A stretch of 14,391 nt of DNA, from NCBI GenBank assembly GCA_017461825.1, contig JAFTXB010000248.1:1-14391 (forward strand), in the 5' to 3' direction. Source of the stretch: Clostridia bacterium (GTDB lineage: Bacteria; Bacillota; Clostridia; Oscillospirales; CAG-272). This document shows, piece after piece, positions 1 through 6,073 of the stretch (position 1 is the first letter of the stretch; every line of letters begins with the position of its first letter). The translations under genes were made by a program, and so were the position numbers. The notes beneath the pieces were generated by a model, which saw nothing but the letters and a program-made list of their open reading frames with translations, ran no database searches and was not told the DNA's origin.

Positions 1-381
1 GGCAGGGGCATTGCGAGATAAAAAAAGCGCACCGGCACCGGAGCCGCTTCCGATAATGACATATTCTTCATTTCCATCGCGTTCTTCGGTGGCGTATACC
101 GATTCAAAGCCGCCTGCAAGCGTGACGATCGCGGTTACGTTTTGGACACCGTGGACCGATTCACAGATGATTTTGACGCGTTCTTCCAGATATTTTTGAT
201 ATAGGATCAATTCATCCTCATCGGGGGAATAGACCTTTTGTACCGTGTCGTTCTCGGCTTTTTCAACGTTTGAGCCAAAGAAAATTAAGATCACACCCAA
301 AACGGTACCTATGAGGATCAGCCAAGTCTTTTTATTGCCTTTTTCGCCGTTTTCCTCATTGCTTTTGAAGAATGAAAACAT
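1..381 (-). CDS. spoIIIAG: Stage III sporulation protein AG, partial (3' end outside window)
   Basis: SpoIIIAG forms a large ring in the mother-cell side of the SpoIIIA-SpoIIQ channel between mother cell and forespore. The reading frame starts at ATG 381-379, and 127 codons are visible before the window edge. The visible part has a short polar N-terminus, one membrane segment (about residues 18-36, with WLILIGTVLGVILIFFG), and an extracytoplasmic region beginning around LILYQKYLEERVKIICESV, as expected of the ring-building fold. The motif VIIGSGSG near the edge matches the conserved VVxGSGS segment of the family. An AAGGAG site lies 7 nt before the start. The gene begins 34 bp after spoIIIAF ends. 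The linker before VIIGSGSG looks short compared with many homologues, which have a longer Thr/Glu-rich stretch. Identity rests on sequence resemblance plus operon position. Confidence 0.9.
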   Translation of the reverse strand, partial: MFSFFKSNEENGEKGNKKTWLILIGTVLGVILIFFGSNVEKAENDTVQKVYSPDEDELILYQKYLEERVKIICESVHGVQNVTAIVTLAGGFESVYATEERDGNEEYVIIGSGSGAGALFLSRNAPA

Positions 382-415
382 GGTTTATCTCCTTATTATT
401 TGATAGAGGGGGCGG

Positions 416-910
416 TTATTCGATAGCCGTGACGCATTGACACCCCAAAAGCTCGGTGACGAAGGCTTCGATGGCATGTGGATCCTTCCAAATGGCGCTG
501 CCCGTTAGAATGACAGTTACACGGTCGGGGGCAAGGACTTCTTCGTTTTTCTTCCACGTGACATGACAGCGAAGTTCATCGGTAGGGATGGAAAATTTCT
601 CTGAGATCGTTTGGGTGAGCATTTGCGTAAAATAACGCTCGGAGGCGCTGTTAATTGCCTCGTTCATCTGTTCACGGTATTCATTTTTTTCGTTTGGTGT
701 GATTTCGATGAAAGAGAGATCGCCTCCGACGAGCGCCTGTAAGCCCTTGATCACTCCATTGAGGGGGGCTATCAAGACGCAAATGAGAAAAAGGGAAGAG
801 AGAAGCTTTTGGTGCCCTGCAATGCCGCCGCGCTCACCGTTGGGCGTTAGGATGCTTACCAAAGCCGCAATGAGCGCGGCGGTGATGAGTGAGGTCAGAT
901 AGGCTTTCAT
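416..910 (-). CDS. spoIIIAF: Stage III sporulation protein AF
   Basis: SpoIIIAF is a membrane component of the SpoIIIA channel apparatus. The 164-residue product has two hydrophobic segments (about residues 5-22 and 35-55, the second with LLSSLFLICVLIAPLNG). A soluble C-terminal domain follows, starting with a charged helix (NEKNEYREQMNEAINSASER), as in the family's ring-building-type domain. The ATG at 910-908 is preceded by AAAGGAG about 10 nt away. Length and order (after AE, before AG) fit the family. The gene is separated from spoIIIAE by 161 bp, unusually wide for this operon. Confidence 0.9.
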   Translation of the reverse strand: MKAYLTSLITAALIAALVSILTPNGERGGIAGHQKLLSSLFLICVLIAPLNGVIKGLQALVGGDLSFIEITPNEKNEYREQMNEAINSASERYFTQMLTQTISEKFSIPTDELRCHVTWKKNEEVLAPDRVTVILTGSAIWKDPHAIEAFVTELLGCQCVTAIE

Positions 911-1071
911 TTCGGGCGGTCTCCTTTATCTGATTGTTTTTCATTCCTTTTTGCTTGTCATATTTTTTATTATTTGGATTTGTTTTAGACACGGTATCGT
1001 AACAGGTTAATACTGTGATAGAAATGGTCTTGAAATGGATTGGTAACAAATTGTTCATTCTTCCTTGCCAA

Positions 1072-2238
1072 TCAGCCGAGTGCGGATGCACAGTGAATGA
1101 GAAGGGTAAAAGAGAGCAAGAGTACCGACGAGGAGATGCTGACAGCGGCGATGAGATAGCCGAGAAGAGATGAAAATTCCTCAAGTAACTTTTTTTCTCC
1201 GTCGCAACCGAGCATATCGGCAAGAGATGCCGACAGCTGCCAGGTTGTACGCAGAAGGAAGAGCTCGACGAGAGTTGGAAGAAGGCTGAGAAGCAGGAGC
1301 AGGATGCCCGATATTCCAACAGCACCTCTGAGATAGCCGACACCCGAGCTGACTGTCCGTAATAGCTCACCAACCGATCCGCCCACCACCGGGATCCAAT
1401 TTCCGGCGGCAAATTTTGCGCTTTTCATGACAAGGCTATCCTGTCTTGCGCCGAGGGTAGTTTGTGCCGAAAGCATGGCGATCAGGAGCATCATGAGAAA
1501 AGAAAGCACGGTCGTGTAGTTCTTTTTGAGTGTGGAAACCAGTGTGCCGGTGCGCAGGGAGGGATCCAGTCCATTGACGAGTGAAAACGACATGCAGATC
1601 CCGCAAAAGGGGACGATGCTTTTTGTAACGAGCTGTTCGAGAATGGTCAGAAATGCCGCCAGCCCTGCCGAGGATGCCACCGCCGCCGCGACATTTCCGC
1701 CCATGGCATAGAGTGCGCCCATTAAAGGAACGGTAGCAGTTGTCATATTGCAGAGTGTATTGAAATATTCTGTTACAGAAGAGATGCATTGATAGCTTTC
1801 CGAAATGAGGCATAAGGTGATGACCAGTGCCGTACAAAAAGAAAATGCCTTTGCTACCGATTCCACTCGAAAGGATGTCCTCAGAGTACGGCAGACAGCC
1901 GATAGTAGCAGCAGTCCGCAAACATGCGCGAGGATGACGGCGCAATCCGATAGCTTGACGCCGACGAGCGAGAGCAGGGTACGGAGCAAATAAGAAAACT
2001 CGCTCATCTTTGCGACTGCCTCACCCACCTCACCGCTGTTTTCGGAAAACAGTCCGTCCGGCAAAAGAGAGGCAATGTCCTCGGGGATGCTGTCAAGATA
2101 GTCACCATATTCATCGGGCATTGTTTCATATTCATTTGTCATCGCTGTTTCTTGCGCTTTTGCCGCAAAGCAAAATAAAGGAAAGAGGAAGATGGGAAAC
2201 AGTAAAAAAAGGAAAGCCTTTGGGACGGTTCGTTTCAT
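1072..2238 (-). CDS. spoIIIAE: Stage III sporulation protein AE
   Basis: SpoIIIAE is the polytopic membrane protein of the SpoIIIA complex, expected to line or gate the channel. I chose the ATG at 2238-2236 (388 residues). It follows the spoIIIAD stop by 1 nt, has GGTGAT just upstream, and gives a product that starts with a signal peptide (MKRTVPKAFLFLLFPIFLF, probable cleavage after AKA near residue 27). An upstream in-frame start at 2271 would run 32 bp into spoIIIAD and bury the signal peptide. After a short acidic extracytoplasmic segment there are several membrane helices, including LSDCAVILAHVCGLLLLSAV and VVGGSVGELLRTVSSGVGYL-type segments conserved in the family. The gene ends in a hydrophobic helix (SISSSVLLLSFTLLIHCASA). 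Confidence 0.92.
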   Translation of the reverse strand: MKRTVPKAFLFLLFPIFLFPLFCFAAKAQETAMTNEYETMPDEYGDYLDSIPEDIASLLPDGLFSENSGEVGEAVAKMSEFSYLLRTLLSLVGVKLSDCAVILAHVCGLLLLSAVCRTLRTSFRVESVAKAFSFCTALVITLCLISESYQCISSVTEYFNTLCNMTTATVPLMGALYAMGGNVAAAVASSAGLAAFLTILEQLVTKSIVPFCGICMSFSLVNGLDPSLRTGTLVSTLKKNYTTVLSFLMMLLIAMLSAQTTLGARQDSLVMKSAKFAAGNWIPVVGGSVGELLRTVSSGVGYLRGAVGISGILLLLLSLLPTLVELFLLRTTWQLSASLADMLGCDGEKKLLEEFSSLLGYLIAAVSISSSVLLLSFTLLIHCASALG

Positions 2239-2239
2239 A

Positions 2240-2632
2240 TCAATCACCGAAGGAGAGGAGCGACGCGGCAACTGTGAGGATCTCGTTGATCAAGGGCAGG
2301 CAGAGTAGGAGGATCTCTGTTTTTCCAACGAGCTCCACTCCCCCTGCAATTCCGTTTTCGCCGCTTTCTCGGCAGATCTCGGCACAGCATCCCGTGAGCA
2401 CCGAGATGCCGAGCGACTTGAGGATGATCTCGGTATATGTTAGCAGTCCGCTCTCGCCCATGAGCTGTTTTAAATATTCGACCAAAGGCGCCGCTTGACC
2501 GACTGCCGCAAAGGCAAACAAGAGCGCAAGCCCCAATCGCAGGAGCGGCAAAAAGTCATTTTTCCATTGCTTGACGATCATTGCCGCAGAAAGTCCTGTG
2601 ACGGCAATCATACAAAATTTTAAGGTCGTCAT
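2240..2632 (-). CDS. spoIIIAD: Stage III sporulation protein AD
   Basis: This is a small integral membrane protein of the SpoIIIA complex, 130 residues, a normal family length. It has several hydrophobic segments: an N-terminal helix (about 4-20), a second around FLPLLRLGLALLFAFAAVG, and a C-terminal one (LLLCLPLINEILTVAASLL). The conserved-looking segment YTEIILKSLGI is followed by a polar loop (AEICRESGENGIAGGVELVG) typical of SpoIIIAD. The start codon overlaps the spoIIIAC stop by one base (TAATG), which indicates translational coupling. Only a weak Shine-Dalgarno (TGGA) is visible, consistent with coupling. Confidence 0.92.
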   Translation of the reverse strand: MTTLKFCMIAVTGLSAAMIVKQWKNDFLPLLRLGLALLFAFAAVGQAAPLVEYLKQLMGESGLLTYTEIILKSLGISVLTGCCAEICRESGENGIAGGVELVGKTEILLLCLPLINEILTVAASLLSFGD

Positions 2633-2826
2633 TACATTCCAAATACCGAGCGGATCAGATCGAAGAGCTCACCGATGCGGCTGATGAGCAGCATCAGGGT
2701 GACGATGATTCCCGCGACGGTAACGAAGGTTGCCTGCTCGTCTCTGCCTGTTTTGGATAGGATCTGTGATGCGACCGCGACCAAGATCCCCACACCGGCG
2801 ACCTTGACGATCAATGAAATGTCCAT
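2632..2826 (-). CDS. spoIIIAC: Stage III sporulation protein AC
   Basis: This is a very small membrane protein of the SpoIIIA complex, 64 residues with two hydrophobic helices (about 5-23 and 33-50). The sequence MDISLIVKVAGVGILVAVAS is typical of SpoIIIAC, as is the segment around KTGRDEQATFVTVAGIIV. I set the start at ATG 2826-2824 rather than the more distant upstream start at 2883. It gives the normal family length and has AGGCAGGA about 7 nt upstream. The gene overlaps spoIIIAD by one base downstream. Upstream it is cut off from spoIIIAB by about 570 bp that includes a MITE-like element, so its transcription must read through that element or start from a promoter inside the gap. Confidence 0.92.
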   Translation of the reverse strand: MDISLIVKVAGVGILVAVASQILSKTGRDEQATFVTVAGIIVTLMLLISRIGELFDLIRSVFGM

Positions 2827-2961
2827 GTTTTTATCCTGCCTTTCTTGTGTGGAGCGAGTAATGGCGATGGGGGAGGGGCGCACTGATTTGTGTGTCTTTT
2901 TATCGTTTTACCTCGAGATGACGCGTAAAAGTTTCGTTTTGTGTGAGCCGTTACTAACTTA

Positions 2962-3375
2962 TATCGCACAATAATGCCCCTGTGTGTCATCCTGAGCGGA
3001 GTTCCGCCGATCAAACAATATGGTTGTTCACCGAGCCAAATTGCGGAACGAAGTCGAAGTTTTGCGAAATGAGGAACGAATGGAGCAAAACCGAGGAATG
3101 GAGCAAAGCCGTGGGCGGCGCGGAATGACGATGGGATCTACGAACGGTTATTGCAAGCTTTTTCCTATTCCGAGTAACATCCTGCAAGAATGAAAAAGGA
3201 ATGTAACAGTCATAGGGGAAAACGAAACAATAAACAAGATCCCTGCGTCGCTTCGCTCCTTGGTTTTGCTCCGTTCCGCAGGCTCCACTGCGCAAAACTT
3301 CGACTCGCTGCGCTCGCTCAGGATGACACGTATAAATGAGCTTAAGATGACATGTTGGGGAATTGTTTTGCGATA
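2962..3375. mobile_element. MITE-like inverted-repeat element inserted between spoIIIAB and spoIIIAC
   Basis: This non-coding stretch is built as a large imperfect inverted repeat with blocks in mirrored order. GTGTCATCCTGAGCG at 2984-2998 pairs with 3315-3329 (15 of 15). GTCGAAGTTTTGCG at 3053-3066 pairs with 3291-3304 (14 of 14). GGAGCAAAACC at 3082-3092 pairs with 3262-3272 (11 of 11). Outside these, 2962-2991 is similar to the reverse complement of about 3346-3375 (roughly 23 of 30). The left arm carries extra sequence, including a small hairpin (GCGGA-GT-TCCGC, 2996-3007). The GTCATCCTGAGCG end is a motif I recognise from dispersed intergenic repeats in many gut Bacillota and Bacteroidota. 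No transposase is encoded and no clear target-site duplication is visible, so a non-autonomous or decayed element is most likely. The exact ends are uncertain. Confidence 0.75.
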
Positions 3376-3399
3376 TGGGTTGTTTGGAATAAAAGGGTG

Positions 3400-3876
3400 T
3401 TACCATAAAAGGATCAGTAGAGCTGTTGAGGCACAGAGACTGAGGGTTGCATACAGTCTTGTTTTTTGCGGTAATTCCGCGGCGCGTTTTTCTCGTATAG
3501 CGCGGAGTGCCTCAAGATAATAATCGCATCGCTTGACCTGTTCCTCGCGGTAAGATGCTCCAAGCTCGCGCACAAGGGAGGTCAGAAGTTTTCTCGTTTC
3601 CTCATCCAAAAAGGGTTCGGACGATTTCAGATATGCAGAAAGCGATCTTTCTTTTCCGTTCCCGTTTAACCGTGTGAGCAGGGTCTTGTCGGCTCCCCCA
3701 AGGATCTCATCAAGTGGGGCGAGAAAACAATCGATTTGCCCTCGGATATAAACGGTCAGCTCGATCCAACTTTCCAGAACGTCAAGCTTTTTCTTCTCTC
3801 GTGCCGCACTTCCGAGTGCCGAAAGAATTCCCGCTGTCATGATCAGCACGCCGCCGAGCAACTTGACCGCGCTCAA
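3400..3876 (-). CDS. spoIIIAB: Stage III sporulation protein AB
   Basis: SpoIIIAB is the membrane-anchored partner of the SpoIIIAA ATPase. The 158-residue product has an N-terminal hydrophobic segment (VKLLGGVLIMTAGILSALG), a long, mostly helical cytoplasmic domain, and a C-terminal membrane segment (YATLSLCASTALLILLW). This is the family layout and near its usual length of about 170. The start is TTG at 3876-3874, overlapping the spoIIIAA stop codon (TTGA). No Shine-Dalgarno is visible, so translation probably depends on coupling to spoIIIAA. The gene ends at 3400, and the inverted-repeat element begins about 25 bp further along the transcript. Confidence 0.92.
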   Translation of the reverse strand: MSAVKLLGGVLIMTAGILSALGSAAREKKKLDVLESWIELTVYIRGQIDCFLAPLDEILGGADKTLLTRLNGNGKERSLSAYLKSSEPFLDEETRKLLTSLVRELGASYREEQVKRCDYYLEALRAIREKRAAELPQKTRLYATLSLCASTALLILLW

Positions 3877-4748
3877 GTTTTTTTTGCAATCGCTTCGCTG
3901 TCCGCGCCGATTGGAGCGAAGCGATTGTGGATCTCATATTGGAATCGGTTTTTCTCGCGTGTCAGTCCCAGATAGCTTTGAAAGACCTCAGCGCGATGCA
4001 ACCGTTCAAACGCGGGGCGTTGGAGAAGCTCGGAAAGTTTTTTTGCGTGAGCCGACGCGACGATGGCAGTACCGCAGTTTGCTGCCGCCAGAATGGCATC
4101 GGCATCTTCCTCATTTCCGATCTCGTCGCAAACGATCATTTCTGCCCCCATGCATCGGACCGCGATCTCAATGCCGAGTCCGCGCGGATAGGCTTTTAAG
4201 ATATCGAGGGTAAGTTCTTCCTTGTCCAATCCGAAAGCAAGTTCCTCACGTGTGTCCACGATGACGGTACGGATGCTGTATTCCGCGGATGCCGCACGCT
4301 CGGCTATGGCACGCAGCAGAGTGGTTTTTCCGACACCGGGAGGGGCATAGATCAGCGTACTTTGCGGAGCACCGTTGGACAGAATATGAAACATGGGAAT
4401 ATCGGTGTTGACGGTAACGCTGTGTGGGATGCGGACGGTTAGCCCCGTGACGTGATGCACTCCGATGACACGTCCGTTTTCGATTGCGGCTGTTCCGCAA
4501 ACGCCAACGCGGATCCCGCCCTCCATGGTGATGTATCCCTTGCAGATGCTTTCACTGTAAGCATAAAGTGAATCGGCACACATTTTTTTAAGGATCTCCG
4601 CGAGATCATCCTCCCGCAGAACAATGTCTACAGAATAATTATGTTGGCAAGATGTTACGGTTGTGAGCCTTCCGCTGTGTAATCTCAGCTCTTCGATCGT
4701 GGGGGCGTTGCATTGTGTGATGGCATGGCGGAGTCGGAGCGGCAACAC
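3873..4748 (-). CDS. spoIIIAA: Stage III sporulation protein AA, secretion-type ATPase
   Basis: SpoIIIAA is the cytoplasmic mother-cell ATPase of the SpoIIIA apparatus, related to the ATPases of type II and type IV secretion. Visible motifs are EELRLHSGR near the N-terminus (about 19-27), GGIRVGVCG (77-85), Walker A APPGVGKTT (135-143), Walker B MIVCDEIG (204-211) and the ASAHA segment (231-235). The first Walker A glycine is alanine, and I believe a small residue there is common in this family. The 291-residue length is slightly short at the N-terminus. The start is uncertain: GTG 4748 has GGAG only 3 nt upstream, whereas TTG 4745 has the same GGAG at a better 6-nt spacing. The last 15 residues come from a perfect inverted repeat and an A8 run and do not look like conserved family sequence. 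Confidence 0.93.
   Translation of the reverse strand: MLPLRLRHAITQCNAPTIEELRLHSGRLTTVTSCQHNYSVDIVLREDDLAEILKKMCADSLYAYSESICKGYITMEGGIRVGVCGTAAIENGRVIGVHHVTGLTVRIPHSVTVNTDIPMFHILSNGAPQSTLIYAPPGVGKTTLLRAIAERAASAEYSIRTVIVDTREELAFGLDKEELTLDILKAYPRGLGIEIAVRCMGAEMIVCDEIGNEEDADAILAAANCGTAIVASAHAKKLSELLQRPAFERLHRAEVFQSYLGLTREKNRFQYEIHNRFAPIGADSEAIAKKT
3887..3927 (-). repeat. Perfect 13-bp inverted repeat at the end of spoIIIAA, next to an A8 tract
   Basis: CAATCGCTTCGCT at 3887-3899 is the exact reverse complement of 3915-3927, with a 15-nt loop. In the minus-strand transcript the hairpin ends 1 nt before a run of eight A residues (3885-3878), and the TTG start of spoIIIAB (3876) follows 1 nt after the run. 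It lies within the coding sequence for the final residues of SpoIIIAA. It lacks a downstream U-tract in either direction, so it is not an intrinsic terminator. A role in coupling, frameshifting or mRNA stability is possible but unproven. Confidence 0.7.
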
Positions 4749-4843
4749 CGTCTCCAGCGGTGGAGGAAGGTGGAGCGGAGGGCGGATGAGATGGATGATC
4801 TGCAGGTTTGGTCTCGCTTTCGGGATAGGTTGTCTGTTGGTTT

Positions 4844-4872
4844 ACTATATGCTTGGATTTTTGGAGATAGTA
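4844..4872 (-). promoter_or_regulatory. Candidate sigma-E-type promoter for the spoIIIA operon
   Basis: On the minus strand GTACTATC (ending at 4866) lies 14 nt upstream of CATATAGT (4851-4844). These resemble the sigma-E elements GTCATATT and CATACAnT, with the usual 14-nt spacing, and would give a leader of about 90 nt before spoIIIAA. The -10 match is good but the -35 match is weak (5 of 8). spoIIIA is a known sigma-E operon in Bacillus subtilis, which is why I looked here. This is a suggestion, not a firm call. Confidence 0.35.
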
Positions 4873-4943
4873 CTTTTTTTATCCAAAAGCGAACGAAAAG
4901 CCGATCTCGCGCATACGCTGTTAGCAAAAAAAGGAGGCTTTTT

Positions 4944-6026
4944 ATGATGAGATCCAAAGGAAAAGAGGACGCGTATTTTGCTGCCTCCAACAGCAAAAAC
5001 GGTTTTTTCAGCTATTACAGCCAATGCTTTGACGATGCGCGCGTGGGTCGACTATACGCCATTAAAGGCGGTCCGGGAACCGGAAAGAGTCGGTTTATGC
5101 GTGATGTTGCCGAGGTCGGTGAGCGTGTGGGATGGCGTGCCGAGTACATCTATTGTTCGTCGGATCCCGATTCGCTTGATGGGGTGATTATGACGGGGGA
5201 GAGGACGTGTATTGCTCTTCTTGATGCGACTGCGCCCCATGTGTATGAACCGTCAAGGCCCGGTGTTCGGGAGGAGATCGTGAACCTTGGCGCATTTTGG
5301 CATGCCGAAGCCTTGGCGGAAAAGCGTGATGAGGTTGACGCGCTCAATGCACAAAAATCTGCCGCTTACCGTCTCGCCTATCGCTATCTTGCCGGGGCGG
5401 GAGAAATGCTTTCGGTTCGGGAAGAGCTGATCGAGCCATTTGTTCGGCGTGAAGCGATTATTGAGTATGCCGAAAAGCTTTTGCGCGACATTCCGATGGG
5501 GAGCGGGTATTCGGTTCGCCCGTCGCTGATGCGCTCTATTGGGATGCAGGGCTCGGTTGGTTTTGACAGCTTATTTATGCAGGCGAGCCGACGTGTCTTG
5601 ATTACCGACTGCCGCGGAATTGCGCGGTATTTGATGGGGGCGATTGGGGAGATTGCGGTGAAGCGGCGTCAAGCGATCCGTGTTTCGCATGATCCGATCG
5701 ATCCCGACGCGGTTGACGCGATCCTGTTTTGTAACTGCGGAGTGGTATTTGCGGTGGGGAGCGAGGAAGAGCTTGCGCCGTATGACAAGGCGGTTGGCAT
5801 GCGTCGTTTTTTGGAGACATGGCGAATGCGGGATGTGCGGGAAGAGCTAAACCATGCCGAACGGATGCGGCGCGCGATGCTTGATGGGGCTGTGGAGTCG
5901 CTGGCGCGTGTGAGAGAAGCACATTTTCGGCTTGAGGAGATCTATATCTCGGCAATGGACTTTGATGCTAAGGAAAAATTTACGAAATCGTTTTGTGAAA
6001 AGCTGTTTGACTTGCAAAATTTTTGA
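4944..6026 (+). CDS. P-loop NTPase with tandem domains (PRK06851-like), second P-loop degenerate
   Basis: This 360-residue protein belongs, by recall of the family, with the PRK06851 group of uncharacterised P-loop ATPases/nucleotide kinases. ATG 4944 is chosen because AAGGAGG lies 6 nt upstream; the in-frame start at 4713 would run into spoIIIAA. The N-terminal domain (about 10-100) has YFAASNSKNGFFSYY, a perfect Walker A GGPGTGKS (42-49), CSSDPDSLDGVI (71-82) and TAPHVYEPSRPG (96-107). A helical region follows (about 120-185). The second domain (about 207-272) repeats the layout: RVLITDCRGIARYL where the P-loop should be, then SHDPIDPDAVDAIL matching CSSDPDSLDGVI, then GVVFA. It has lost the glycine/lysine P-loop, so only the first site should bind nucleotide. 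Substrate and pathway are unknown. The gene is divergent from spoIIIA, which hints at but does not prove a sporulation link. Confidence 0.8.
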   Translation: MMRSKGKEDAYFAASNSKNGFFSYYSQCFDDARVGRLYAIKGGPGTGKSRFMRDVAEVGERVGWRAEYIYCSSDPDSLDGVIMTGERTCIALLDATAPHVYEPSRPGVREEIVNLGAFWHAEALAEKRDEVDALNAQKSAAYRLAYRYLAGAGEMLSVREELIEPFVRREAIIEYAEKLLRDIPMGSGYSVRPSLMRSIGMQGSVGFDSLFMQASRRVLITDCRGIARYLMGAIGEIAVKRRQAIRVSHDPIDPDAVDAILFCNCGVVFAVGSEEELAPYDKAVGMRRFLETWRMRDVREELNHAERMRRAMLDGAVESLARVREAHFRLEEIYISAMDFDAKEKFTKSFCEKLFDLQNF

Positions 6027-6040
6027 TTTTATGGTATAAT
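6012..6040 (+). promoter_or_regulatory. Sigma-A promoter with extended -10 for the radical SAM gene
   Basis: TTGCAA at 6012-6017 and TATAAT at 6035-6040 are exactly 17 bp apart, with TGG directly before the -10 box (extended -10). The -35 box lies in the last codons of the preceding P-loop gene, whose stop is at 6024-6026, so the two genes can be transcribed separately. Confidence 0.85.
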
Positions 6041-6073
6041 ATAAAGGACATTGCAAAGAAAGGCAGGATGGGT

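Noticed and set aside
834..1412. 192-codon minus-strand frame overlapping spoIIIAE and spoIIIAF
   Set aside because: It is out of frame with two well-supported genes and has no recognisable domain. The only in-gap ATG has its purine run too close.
3011..3406. 131-codon minus-strand frame over the inverted-repeat element, with the peptide CHPERAQRVEVLRS
   Set aside because: This peptide type is a known spurious product of GTCATCCTGAGCG-type repeats. The frame lies wholly in the repeat element and has no ribosome binding site or domain.
3887..3927. Inverted repeat beside a T8/A8 run as an intrinsic terminator
   Set aside because: In the plus direction the T run comes before the hairpin, and in the minus direction the hairpin is followed by A residues. 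Neither orientation gives the required U-tract.
4713..4943. N-terminal extension of the P-loop protein to a start at 4713
   Set aside because: It would overlap spoIIIAA. The extension has no family resemblance, and a perfect AAGGAGG stands 6 nt before ATG 4944.
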